Shown here piece by piece: positions 23,520-33,850 of a DNA stretch of 52,090 nucleotides. The position numbers and the translations under genes are program-made. Below the pieces are notes generated by a model. That model worked only from the letters and a program-made list of their open reading frames with translations. It was not told where the DNA came from and ran no database searches. Source of the DNA: Nemertoderma westbladi (taxonomy: Eukaryota > Xenacoelomorpha > Nemertodermatida > Nemertodermatidae). Each line of letters begins with the position of its first letter. The stretch's first letter is position 1. Location: NCBI GenBank assembly GCA_032718475.1, contig JAUCBJ010006578.1, positions 1-52,090 of the forward strand, written 5' to 3'.

Positions 23520-23775
23520 AGGACTATGGGATGTTTCATGATAAATCGTTTTATACATGGTGCATGAAACTTGATCTTAGTTCTAGAACAATTATGAATA
23601 AAATGACATAAACAATAGGATTGTGGGATGTTTCATGATAAACTGTTTTATACACAGTGTATGAAACTTGATCTCAGTTCTAGAACATTCTAGAATACTA
23701 TTAAGAAAAGTGGGAGGTTCATGATAAGTCGTTATACATACGACTCATGAAACCTGAACCCAACTCTTGACAACA
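23520..23775. repeat. Three tandem hairpin units
   Basis: Three units spaced about 100 bases apart (about 23532-23572, 23632-23672 and 23717-23757), each a palindrome-like unit. The outer arms are GTTTCATG/CATGAAAC-like. The inner arms differ between copies but remain pairable: ATCG/TGGT in copy 1 (with wobble pairs), ACTG/CAGT in copy 2, AGTCGT/ACGACT in copy 3. They sit between element A and element B, tail to tail. Confidence 0.75.
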
Positions 23776-23916
23776 TGTTGCGTGCAATAAGTCATTATTA
23801 AATATGACGCGCAGCCAACCAAAACCCTTAATAATTGTATGATGACGGTGATAATACAATTGAATGCGGAATCCATATCCTTTATTTCGGTTAAACCAAA
23901 CTCTGGGTGAATTCCT

Positions 23917-25584
23917 CTATGACATTTCCTCTAGGCCCGGTTCCGCACCTTTCTTCTCCCGTGTGGAGAAGGCGATCTTCCTCCATTTATTCCGTAGCCA
24001 GATCGGCAGTGCCTGCGCTATCGTGGTGATGTTATTCGCGGCGTTGAGTTCGTATGGTGTGTCTAGCGTCTTCAGCACGATTAACGCCTTCTCGACCTTA
24101 TTCGTGAAGGTCTTTATACTAACAGGGTTATCCTGTAGGCCACCCGATATTATTCCCCTCAAGGTCTGCCGGATGATCTAGGCAGGGTGTCCGTATTCCC
24201 TGTCTAGGGCCCACCATGCAGTCAGTCGTAAAGCCACCCTCGATGCTCTGATACTGCCTCACGATGTTGTATGCTGGGCCTCCTGTGTATACCTGTAAAT
24301 ATTTTAGGCACTCTGCCTGCATCAGGTTCTTAGTTAATATTTCGTTGCTGTACATGCGTCGGAATTGCAGGTATTCTTCCAGTCTGCTTCCGTCGAATTT
24401 AAATGGCTCAACTGGTGGTAGCTCGATCCTGGTCTTGAGCGCATCGATAAGTGCCGCCATTCCCATCGCCTGTGCTTCCAATCGGTTCGAGGGATGCTGT
24501 ACAGAGTCTCCCATTGGGTGCGGTCCACCCGTCGGGCCTGTTGATTTTCTCTGTGTGGGATATATCATTGGGGGTAACGGCCCCCTCCATATCTCCGTGT
24601 CGCACGATCTGTTCTGGTCCAGGGGGTTCGATGTTCTTGTTCTCGGTTGAGTGTATTGCTGATATTGTAATGGGGGAATGTTTCGGGAAAACGAACGAGA
24701 AGTTTCTCTTCGATCCCCTCTCCTGTTCTCGTCCTCGTACCGGTACATCCTGTACCCCTCTCCCGGTGTATGATATATCTCGCCAGGCTGCGTCTCTCCA
24801 GGATGACGGCAATCTCCCGGAGTTCGACCCCACTGACTCTCTAACTCCATCTCTACTACCGACGGTTCGCTGTCTATCCTCGCTCTCCGGTTGCTCGTAG
24901 CAACGATTCTTCTATTCTCTTCACTCCTTCTCTCTTCAGTGTAGCGTTCCCACTCATGAGATCTCTCTTCGACCTCCCGTTTAAACTCCACTGTTCTTCT
25001 TCTGTCTTTCGACTGAGCTCGACGTCTTGTCGCTCGCCCGCTCACGGCACCAACCCCTGTCTCTCTACCAGGTTGGACGCTCCTGGGGATATTCACAATC
25101 CCCCTACTATTCTCAGTCGTCGGGTGCCACGGCTCACTTAACTCGCCCCGCGCATTATCCGTTGACGCTTGTGGGACATTCTCTGCCCCCCCCCCCCCCC
25201 CCCCCTCTCGCCACTAATCTGTCATGGCGGGGCGCCCGTAGCCCCCCCCCCCCCCCCCCCCCCCCACTCGCCACCTATTACTTCACTATTTCTTACCTTG
25301 CTTCTACGCCCCTCTCTAGTCAACGCACTATCTCTACTGCGGCTGGGTCTATTCACCCCCGCCTCTCCCTCTACCACTGCGTGGTCTATCAGGCCCACCT
25401 CGGGTTGGCTCAACCCCGCCACCAACACTGGTTGACGGCCGCCCTCCGCTTGGGCTACCGGATCGTCCCTCGTCGGTGAATACTGCGTGGCAGGCCGATA
25501 CCGTCTCGTCGCGGCCTCACAGATCGCTTGTATCATTCACGGCGTTCTCTCTCCCCCAGATAATCGGGGCTCTTTGTCGCTCAT
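23917..25584 (-). pseudogene. Gag-like ORF of element B, frameshifted
   Basis: The likely start is ATG at 25584 (MSDKEPRLSG), which runs into a stop after 15 codons. The reading continues one base off with CEAATRRYRP at about 25515. Two poly-C runs (25186-25205, 25242-25265) then disturb the frame. A 322-residue frame (25096-24128) has a basic Arg/Glu-rich helix and, at its end, the BEL/Pao Gag core (VEPFKFDGSRLEEYLQFRRM, then LKYLQVYTGGPAYNIV). A further frame shift leads into the peptide at 24162-23917 (RGIISGGLQDNP, then ALPIWLRNKWRK). The left end is truncated. Confidence 0.8.
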
Positions 25585-25641
25585 CTTTATTCTTTTCTGT
25601 TTCTGAACAGTCACAGTCATAGCAGTTGGTAAATTATTCTC

Positions 25642-26130
25642 TGTGACGGGATCAGAGATCCCGACTGGGTAATTGTTATACGCATCACCGTTCTGCTCTG
25701 GGATGGTGCTAACAGCTTGGCCGAGGCCGTTGGAGAAAAACAATAAGAGTTTGGTGTTGTCTCTTGATATTAGAAAACGATAGCACAATTAATACGGCAG
25801 AAATACAGACATAATAGATACGATACGTGTAATGCCAGTACGATAGTGCCGATGACGGTGAATAATTGTTACCGGTCTGCACTAAACTGAATAACCAACT
25901 GATGTACCAATCCCCGATTATAATAACCCCGACATAATATATGATTGATACACTAAATATTGCTTCACCTCCTACTCTACCTTGGCCTCCTACCCAATGG
26001 ATGCTTTCCTGTTCCCTATCACGTGCTTCCCTCCCCTCTATTGGCTAATATGCTACTTGTCACCCTGGCACTCTCTGGGAGTGTTTCTCCTCTGCTGCTA
26101 GCCTCTACTAGCTGTGTTCCCTCCGAGGCG
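25642..26130 (-). mobile_element. Probable 5' LTR of element B
   Basis: Minus-strand non-coding stretch immediately upstream of the B Gag frame. The downstream end is set by homology with element C: an inverted pair GGGATC/GATCCC directly followed by GTCACA. The upstream end is not fixed. A segment GGGAGGGAAGCAC-like resembles the C LTR segment GGGAAGGAAGCACACAAT. Confidence 0.55.
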
Positions 26131-26152
26131 GTTTGACCTCTAACCTTCCTTT

Positions 26153-26614
26153 CTATGTGGCTTCGGGGCTTGTGTTGCCCCCCCCCCCCCATGTTGGATA
26201 TGATACGAGATTAATATTGGTAATCTCGTATCTCCAACATATTGCTAAAATGCCACTATCCCATTTTCTGGTGGGTAATGAAGTGGAATTGAATCCGCTT
26301 ACATGGATTTTATTAACAAATAATGCCACTAGGTGTTCGCAGAAACCTAGGGAGGTAGCTTTGGTACAACTTGAGTCGCAACCATTCAGTTTGATTTCCC
26401 GAATTTCAACTATGGGAGAAATTATTGCTGTTGAACAAATACGCGAACAAACAAAGTATCCCCCACATGGAGCACTCGAAACATGAGATCGAAGCTTCCA
26501 TCCTTTAGTAAAAATATTCTCTACCAATACACTACTAATTCCATTAGGAGTAGGAATACTCAGGGGACATTCTATGAATGTTTGGAAGGGCTTTGATTTA
26601 TATAAATATATCAA
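26153..26614 (-). pseudogene. SWIM-type zinc-finger-like remnant
   Basis: The frame has a segment REIKLNGCDSSCTKATSLG followed by FCEHLVALFVNKI. This fits the SWIM-domain pattern (C-x-C ... C-x-H-hydrophobic-ALxxxRI) of ZSWIM-like proteins and MULE-type transposases, except that the first pair reads C-x3-C. The exon boundaries are unknown and a poly-C tract (26178-26190) ends the reading. Upstream frames at 26753-27049 have gene-like peptides (GHCCIAVKDKW, TSFWEWFDKNKLEKV) but contain stops and frame changes. It may be a decayed gene or transposase rather than an active host exon. Confidence 0.4.
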
Positions 26615-26639
26615 TTTATCACCACATTCAGATGTAGAT

Positions 26640-27060
26640 AATTTACTAAATTAATTTGCTGGAAAGATGTATGTAACCTTGTGCTAATGACCAATTGCCA
26701 GTGCCACATATCGCTTTATGTGCCTCCTCCACTTGTTCAGTATCTAATGCAATTATGGATTTGTAGACTTGGCAAAGACTCGGTTTTGTTTTCCCTCAGT
26801 CTGTTCCCTCAACCGTTTATTAGTTCCTTTACTGATTGTTGATCTATATGGTGAATCACATACTACACCAGCGCTTACTCTGACAGATTTGATACAATGC
26901 GACATCACCTTTTCCAGCTTGTTTTTGTCGAACCATTCCCAGAATGAGGTAATTCCTAGAGATATCCATTTATCCTTTACAGCAATGCAGCAATGGCCAG
27001 CATATGGCATTTTTCGCGGCTCTCGATTGTACCCAAGCATATAAATCACGCATTACAATC
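26640..27060 (-). pseudogene. Unassigned decayed coding-like region
   Basis: Two minus-strand frames give gene-like peptides. One is about 98 residues (26753-27049) with a CIAVKDKWISLG and WEWFDKNKLEKV run. Another, one frame over near 26690-26790, reads IALDTEQVEEAHKAICGTGN. Together with the SWIM-like remnant these may be parts of one decayed gene. No function can be assigned. Confidence 0.3.
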
Positions 27061-27154
27061 TCACGTTCACGGACCCCAACACCTGAAATACATATTTAAT
27101 AAAAATAATTAAATTTCATTTAAATAAACTCTTATTTACTTGAACTCATAAGAA

Positions 27155-27238
27155 CCCCCGGAAAATTCGGCCGGAACCGAATATGCCATATTCGGCAAAA
27201 TTCGGTACCAAACCGAATAATTCGGTCGATCCCTACTG
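27155..27238 (-). mobile_element. hAT-like transposon terminus
   Basis: A cluster of ATTCGG/CCGAAT motifs. On the minus strand it opens CAGTAGGGATCGACCGAATT and continues with alternating TTCGG and CCGAA blocks. This pattern of a CAG-type end followed by CCGAAT repeats is what I associate with hAT (ZBED-like) ends; from memory, not checked. No matching opposite end was found. Confidence 0.4.
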
Positions 27239-28856
27239 TCTATCTGTCTGTTTGTAGGTTTGCAAATTGCTGCATTGGCAACTGCTCCAGATACTAGGCC
27301 TTCACATGACAGCCTTACCACAGTACTGCATGCAGTACGGTACTGCAGTAACATTAAATCCTTTGGGGTGTGTGTGGGCCTGTGTGCCTCCTCCCGCTTG
27401 TGTTTGACTGTTTTTGACTGTTTGATTGTGTTGGCCTATTTTAGTAACATCCCGAAACTGGAGTGTTTTCTGAGATATTTAGCCTACACTGGATACCAGA
27501 GAGGCGTTGGGGCAGTGGCGTGACGAGGGGGGGGGGGGGGGGGGGGTGGCGGGGGGGTCTATTGCCTCCGGGCGAAAAAAATGAGGGGCGAAAAAATGTT
27601 AAACAGACAGACACAGTTGATGGATTTTAGGGTGCGATTTAGCTATCGTCACCAGCTTTGGTGCTGGACACACATTAACTAAACCCAAAAATTGTTTTAT
27701 TTTAATGTAATTTAAAATACAAATAATTTCAATTAATTAGTCCTGTAATATTTTAGTGTGCAAAAATATGGCTAGAATTGCCATCTGTATAGAAATCAGT
27801 ACAGGTCGGTATCAGTATCAGTACATCACTAAAATGGGTGGCTACTAGCAGGGCCGGTTTAATGAATTGGCGGCCCTGGTGCTGCTGGTGCACTGTTCCA
27901 CTGAAAAAAAAATATATAATTTTTTCCCCATGTAATACGAAATTATTTTCTGAAATAGGTACTTATTCGTTGTTTAACCCTTATTTGGCCTGGGGTGGGG
28001 GGTCATTTTATAAATTTTTTGTAGTTTATATGTATTATTAATGAGTCAGATTTGTTTGTAAAACCGAGATTTCGTGACTTTTCCTAAAATTTATTTGGCT
28101 ATCCAACAGTGAAAACGCCGTTTACATGGCTATGTTAGTTTTCGTGTTGTGGTCCCTTTCTGACACACATATTCTGTTCCAAAGTTTTTATAGTTCACTA
28201 AAATTAATTTATTGGCGGTATATATCGGCTTTTTGGATGGCAAATAATTAACATAATAGATACTTTAGATACTATATAATAGATACTATAGATAATTAAC
28301 ATAAGATAAATATTAACTTTTGAAATTTTACGCTACTTGTTTTTTTCGTCCCATCAGACAAGCACCAAAAATAATAGTTTCGTTACCATAAATTATTTTA
28401 ACGATTTGTATCCAGATCAGCGGCCTTGAAAACCCCTATGTATAGCTTCAAGCCGACGCAAAATTTAACAGTTTGAAAATTTTTTCTTCGGGGTGGGGGG
28501 CGAAAAATTTTTTATTCAAACCACCCATTAATTTTGCACTGCGAACCAGCTAGTAAACACTATTGTGGTATGGTTGGTCGGTGGCCACAGGCAAATAAGT
28601 GAGGTGGATTGGGGATAGCCAATGACTGTCTTGAGTGACTTGAATGACTGTCAAACTGTCCTTGAAGACATAGTAAATCTCTCGAAAGTCATAGATGATA
28701 AGGAATTGTGGAGGCCAGTATTGTTGACAATCCGGAATAGCACTTTAATCTGCACCATACTGATTATATTTCACTTATTTGTTTAGTCATTTATTGTCCA
28801 TATTTATTTATTTTATATTAATAAAATCATTCGCATGTTTTTTTATTTGTTCCTAG
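27239..28856. other. Last part of the otopetrin intron
   Basis: Contains a 20-base poly-G run (27527-27546) preceded by GGCAGTGGCGTGACGAGG and, further right, a GGGCCGGTTTAATGAATTGG-like segment near 27850. Both are reminiscent of DNA-transposon ends. No protein is recognised. Confidence 0.4.
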
Positions 28857-29756
28857 GTTGTCGCTTCAGCTCTGTTCGGCAATGAGACAAGCGTCATCAA
28901 TGATGCAAATAATCCTGCCCTTATCGCCATGTCTATAGAATTGAATGTAATAGCTGCATCATTTTGCTATAAGGTGTGGGTTAATGTTGGAAAGAACCCA
29001 GAATATGAGAAAACAAATTTATCATGGAAGTTAAAGTTAAAGATATGTAAAAAATTCATTAAAATGAACCATTATGGTCTTATATGTGGAGTGGTTACAT
29101 TTTGTGCAGATTTTAGTACATTATTAATTGTGGTATATAATTTCGACAGTAATCCGAATACATGGCGATTCATTTACCATGGTTATTACTTGCTATTGCT
29201 TATTTTGGCGACTGGATGTGCTCTATTTATATTTCCAAACATGGTAAGGTACCATTATAAACTAGATTGTTATGAAGATCCTGTGGATGCTGCACTCCTT
29301 GTAATAGCTGAAGTTGTTGCACTAATTAGCATGATAATAGCTATATTTGGAGTAATAATGGGAATACATTTAGGCACAGAAGAAGATCCCTATATATTTC
29401 TCCAAAATCTTTCCAGCTGTATTATATTCATATTTTCGATTATACAAATACTTATTCAAACAGTATTCTTGTTGGATGCAATGAAGAGAGGATATTATCA
29501 TAAATCTACTTGTGCAAATCATATGGTTGTGTTTCTGTTTTGGCTGAACCTTTGTCTCTGGATGCATAGCATAATTGACATGGAACAACCACATTACCAC
29601 AACTTTTTACTTTCATACTTTTCCCCAGAATTCCTATCCATCATAACTTATACAACCGTCCCTCTTGTTGTTTTTTACAGATTTCATTCAACTGCCGCAT
29701 GTTTTGATGTAATGCTGCATGCATATTTTGATGTAGAAAGAATTACGAAAAATTAA
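28857..29756 (+). CDS. Otopetrin-type proton channel, coding exon 2 (TM6-12)
   Basis: Exon starts after acceptor TTCCTAG at 28856 in phase 0 and encodes about 299 residues to the TAA. Seven hydrophobic segments fit TM6-12. The first carries a P-x-L-x-A-M-S-IELNVIAASF stretch followed by KVWVNVG, comparable to the PFxIEYSLIA...MWKNIG signature of otopetrin TM6. The last ends TTVPLVVFYRFHSTAACFD, comparable to the conserved FRFHS end of TM12 in otopetrins (from memory). Together with exon 1 the protein has about 502 residues and 12 membrane segments; vertebrate OTOP1 is about 600. A possible polyadenylation-type ATTAAA lies near 29799. Confidence 0.82.
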   Translation, partial: VVASALFGNETSVINDANNPALIAMSIELNVIAASFCYKVWVNVGKNPEYEKTNLSWKLKLKICKKFIKMNHYGLICGVVTFCADFSTLLIVVYNFDSNPNTWRFIYHGYYLLLLILATGCALFIFPNMVRYHYKLDCYEDPVDAALLVIAEVVALISMIIAIFGVIMGIHLGTEEDPYIFLQNLSSCIIFIFSIIQILIQTVFLLDAMKRGYYHKSTCANHMVVFLFWLNLCLWMHSIIDMEQPHYHNFLLSYFSPEFLSIITYTTVPLVVFYRFHSTAACFDVMLHAYFDVERITKN

Positions 29757-30097
29757 TGTAATCGGTATATGGGATATATTTATATAACTAAGTTAATTAA
29801 AAATATTATTGGTAATGCTATATAATGGTAAAATCTTTCAGTAATTCAATTTTGATAAAGTATTTTCTTGATAAAAGTCTGTTTTTCTACGCACGTTTTT
29901 ACTTACACAAAGCTTAAAAGTCCCCGATCCATTTCAGATTTATCCAGAGCAGAATTTGTAATATCTTCACAAATATTCTGCAGACTATTTGAAACTTTGG
30001 ATAGACTTGTTGATACAACCTATTTGATCACTGAGTATGTGGATTTCTACATATGATTTCTACAATGGATTTATACAAACCCTTGGGCAACTACTAC
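29757..30097. other. 3' flank of the otopetrin gene
   Basis: AT-rich, no gene. A LINE fragment follows. Confidence 0.5.
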
Positions 30098-30987
30098 TAC
30101 TAGGATCGGCATGCTGCATTGCAGCTGCATTTTTAAGAATGCTGTGCCGGCTTGTCAACAAAATTGCACCGCCACAACTCCCTATCACCTATGACATTTG
30201 CTAGATCATCCGCATCTTCAAGGCCAGTGTCCTTTAAGATGCGTCTCAAGAAAGTCATGGGCTGTCCACCATGCTTATCCACTCCATGAGGCTGCCAAAG
30301 TACAAGATTATGCACTGGCTGGTCCTCACGGTGAAAGGTGTAGGTACGGGTGAGTAACAGGGGGAGGTTGGTATAGGTACGGGTGAGTAACTGAGGGAGG
30401 TTGGTGTAGGTACGGGTGAGTAACTGGGGAGGTTGGTGTAGGTACGGGTGAGTAACTGAGGGAGGTTGGTGTAGGTACGGGTGAGTAACTGGGGGAGGTT
30501 GGTGTAGGTACGGATGAGTACCTGGGGGATACCCCTATAACTGGGGCCGTACCTACCCTGATGCGATTTAATATAATCCTATTGTATCGCTTTGCAGCAA
30601 TCGAGATCAATGAGATTCCCCGAAAAGAACCATATAGTGTTAGGTTGCCCTTCTTGGGAACTGGCACCAACTTATTTGTTTTCATTTCTTGTGGGACTCT
30701 TGTTGTTCGGTACATGTCTACTATGATGGGATAGATGAGCTTTAAACACTCAGGTATTTTAAAGACCTCAGGGGGAACACCATCTACTCCACTGGCACGA
30801 TTGGTCTTAATGCTCTTTGCAGCAGCCTTCACTTCTGCAAAGGAGATATCGCCAATGGGAATATCTGGGAGTACAGACTCACACTTTTACTTCTATAAAG
30901 TTATCAGGCAATACCCTGTCGTTATTGAGGAGCTTTTCAAAGTGGGCTTTCCAACCATTGAGGCGATCGGCTGGTGATTCAGCCTGG
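30098..30987 (-). mobile_element. LINE family 1 fragment with a minisatellite replacing its middle
   Basis: The left part (30098-30337) matches the LINE 3' end (8225-8465 of the full copy). The right part (30552-30987) matches 9506-9920. The intervening ~1.04 kb of LINE is missing and a 33-bp minisatellite occupies 30338-30535. A possible 7-bp duplication, TGGGCAA, flanks it at 30084-30090 and 30992-30998. The copy is dead. Confidence 0.8.
30338..30535. repeat. 33-bp minisatellite, six copies
   Basis: Unit GGTACGGGTGAGTAACTGAG plus GGAGGTTGGTGTA, six copies with minor variation. It sits exactly between the two LINE blocks. Confidence 0.9.
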
Positions 30988-31860
30988 TTCATGGGCAAAT
31001 GGGCCATCATGTCAAAGGGTCAACTAGGAAAAAACGTCAAAATGATTAAATACATAGAGCACACTATTGTATTATGATGTAAGCTCCTGCCGCAAATGAC
31101 CCGGGTTTATAACATTAGATAGGAAACATTACATGAATCATGTCATATTTATGATGAATAATGTGACTTAATAGCAGTGTCCTTTGTAATATAGAACAGT
31201 TACAAAACATTCCGTATGTTAAGGATAATTGTATGAATTATTTAAAGTTTTTTTCCGTCAAACTTCATGTTGCAGTATCAGCCCTGGAGAAATGTGAATA
31301 TAATGCTGATGTTTCTTCAGCTAATGTTGTTATTTGGTTTAAAAACTTCCAAATTATTTACAGAATGAGTGAGGAAAACAGGTTATTCTTATAAAACCAT
31401 GGTGTCCCAATAGCCAAGGATTGTCTAATTTCATAATAAAATCTTTTAAAAATATACTACCTTTTAACCAGCCAAAACAAAGTGCTACTGCTTTCATTCA
31501 TACTGTTATGGCTACTGCTAATAGTAAAATCAACTTTTCTGAAATGCAATCACGAAGTATGAGAAATCGTCTAGTTTTAACTCAAGCTTTCATGCTAAAG
31601 TTATATCCCCTTCAGGTTCTGTGGCTGAACACTGTCAATGTTGCATCTAGTCACATATACTTGAAAATTGTACAAATTTTAAATCATTGAGTCTAGCTAG
31701 CTGACTGTACAGTATAGCATTACCTCATTCGAAATCCATTATGTTTTTTTATGTCTCAGATCAAAACATTGTGGCTCTCTTTTCACTAGCGTTATTGATT
31801 GTGCTATTAATTTACTATTAATTTAGATGGTGAAATTGTCAAATCCTTGTTAAGAACTGT
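30988..31860. other. Non-coding stretch
   Basis: No recognisable element or gene. The open frame at 31421-31690 has no motif I can name. Confidence 0.4.
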
Positions 31861-32085
31861 TAATGTTTTAGCCATCAGGTAGGAGGCACCTTCATGTACG
31901 AACTAAATAACAATAACAAAATGCAAATATCCAATAACCTACCAAACCTATTTACTAAAGTTTCCAATATTCACAGCTACAATACTTCGCTTCTCAATTA
32001 CATTACTCTTTACCACGGGTATGCTAAACTTCAACTAAGCATTCACTGAGTTTTCAGGGCCCGACAGTCTGGAATTCGATTCCCC
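31861..32085 (+). mobile_element. Non-LTR retrotransposon C-terminal scrap
   Basis: Reads with an IHSYNTS segment (like the IHSYNTR of many LINE ORF2 C-termini) followed, in another frame, by SLSFQGPTVWNSIP. That matches the widespread S-x-x-x-GPTxWNSLP end of CR1/L2-like ORF2 proteins. Short and frameshifted. Confidence 0.6.
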
Positions 32086-33529
32086 CCCCCCAACATAAAA
32101 CAAAAAAAAATGAAAGGCATCATTCTCTAGTAAATTTAAAAAATCATTAGTACCTGAAATTTAACATGTTTATATTATATATATAAACATAAACCCAGTA
32201 CCAGTGTGGACAGGGTGTTTGTATATCTGCGTGATGGTTGGTTCCTCAGTTGCCCGTCTGAACGCGTTGTATATTATATCACACAATACAAATGTAATAA
32301 TGAAAAGTAATGAATCCAGTCAGGGTCACTCCCACAATCCACAAAATGTTCTTATACCGAGGTAAGTGATCAAATGGCAAAGGTCATCCATCAGAAGTGG
32401 GTCCCTTTTACCACTTTATCCCCTCCCCTTCTCCCTCAGCACTCTCCCCCACCCCCCCCCCCCCCCCCCTCCCACTAGCCCCCCAGTCTCGTTAGTATAG
32501 TCTCTCTCGGCTTAATGATTTATTTGTTAATCAAATATTGTTGAAATACTGAAACAAATTCTTACTAACTCTTGATTTGATCTTCAGCGCAAATTGACTG
32601 CAAGTGAAATAATGTTCTGTATAGTTCATTGTTTTAATTAGAAAACACCGCCACTTTAACCTGCTCTTTTCTCTTAATGTTTTTAATTAAATTAATTTTC
32701 CAAACGCACTAAAATGTATTTTGTGTTTGTGGTCATTTCGCGCCATTGAATCCACATAATATATGTACTGTACTTTCTCATTCCCACGCTTCTAAAATCA
32801 CCCTCCATAGATAACAATATAAGAAATTATCAGAGCACTGCATGTGCATAGTGACGACCAATTTGTAGCAGCAATCACAGCCAATTTTCAAAATTGGCTT
32901 CCCACGCTTTCTTAAACCCGCCATTTCGACCGTTTCCTTGGAGAGAGGGCTGTTGCGCTGTCAGTCAGAGAGGTAACAGCCTGTGGGGTAAGGATTTACC
33001 TCTGGGACCTGTATTAGGCAAAATAGCAGTAGCTGTGTAGGCCCACCAGTACTGTGCACGGTACAAGACCCGAAATTTCGCCTACATCTGTAAATAATAC
33101 GCGGTTTCGCGGTACAAGACCATATAAATTAGACCACCATCTGTAAAATGCTCGCGTGAGTTCAGGAGTTGCACAGATGTCAGGATGTGCTGATTCTATA
33201 TCATGCACTAGGCCTAATGGATTCTGGTAGCCTGGAACTAGACCACCTGACCACTACAAAAACTGATGCGACAGAGCGAGGTGCCGTTAGCCTAACATTT
33301 CTCGGAGGCTGGTCCGATAACACTCAACGCATTGTTTGGTTGGACATTGACATTACCGGTATTGCATTACACAGTTACAGTGTACATTACTGCATTATTA
33401 CATACGGATTTAGTATGGATTGAGAAATTGGATATATTTGACGTCAATGGAGGTTTGGTTTGAGAAATTAAAACAGTAATTTCACATAGGCCTACCTAAT
33501 CATATCTTTGCGTTAATTATTACTAGATC
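32086..33529. other. Non-coding stretch with C-runs
   Basis: Contains C-runs at 32082-32091 and 32452-32469 and AT-rich DNA. A hexanucleotide-like CCTGTGGGGTAAGGATTTACC at 32979-33000 has a reverse-complement partner at 35757-35782. No gene. Confidence 0.4.
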
Positions 33530-33850
33530 CACTGGCCCCCAGCCACCTTCAACAAACCATCATTGCCGAGGGGCACTCAGCTAAGGGGGCGGAGCGCATT
33601 AAAAACTCTAAGTATCGCGACCTAATGGACCGGGGCCATTTATTTCACCCCGTGGCCTTTGAGCCACCCTGGTCCAGAGACATCCACCTTCCTCCGGGAG
33701 ATCGGGGCTCGTCTGCACAGTGCCACCCACGAACCGTGGTCACACCAGTTTCTGCTCCTACGCCTGGAGAAGGCAATTTTGGTTGGTAATGCAGCCTCAG
33801 TCATGGGGACAGCAACCACGCCGACCATTGGTCTATTCGGGGACTGAAGA
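33530..33850 (+). mobile_element. Retroelement polyprotein C-terminal scrap
   Basis: One frame reads KYRDLMDRGHLFHPVAFE and then, after a one-base shift near 33662, ETSTFLREIGARLHSAT and LLRLEKAILVGNAASVMGT. I recognise this as the end signature (FxPVAxETxG, FLxELGRR, QRGNAxSxxGT) seen at the C-terminus of a group of retroelement proteins in many animals; the clade is uncertain. Not a host gene. Confidence 0.5.

Larger units (their letters stand above)
23860..26130 (-). mobile_element. LTR retrotransposon B (5' half), related to element C
   Basis: Minus-strand element with a probable 5' LTR (about 26130 down to 25642) and a Gag-like ORF, truncated on the left near 23860. The LTR 3' end (GGGATCTCTGATCCCGTCACA read in two parts) matches the LTR 3' end of element C. 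The Gag N-terminus (EAATRRYRP) also matches C, but the later Gag core is BEL/Pao-like and is not seen in C. No Pol is present. Confidence 0.7.
12865..28856 (+). other. ~16 kb otopetrin intron packed with transposons
   Basis: Runs from the phase-0 donor after CAT (12864) or AGT (12870) to the acceptor TTCCTAG|GTT at 28856, which is preceded by a T-rich tract. It contains LINE scraps, a 5'-truncated LINE of a second family, BEL/Pao-like elements A (plus) and B (minus), hairpin repeats, a SWIM-like remnant and a hAT-like terminus. The exon phases match (0/0), which supports a single gene rather than two half-genes. Confidence 0.65.
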
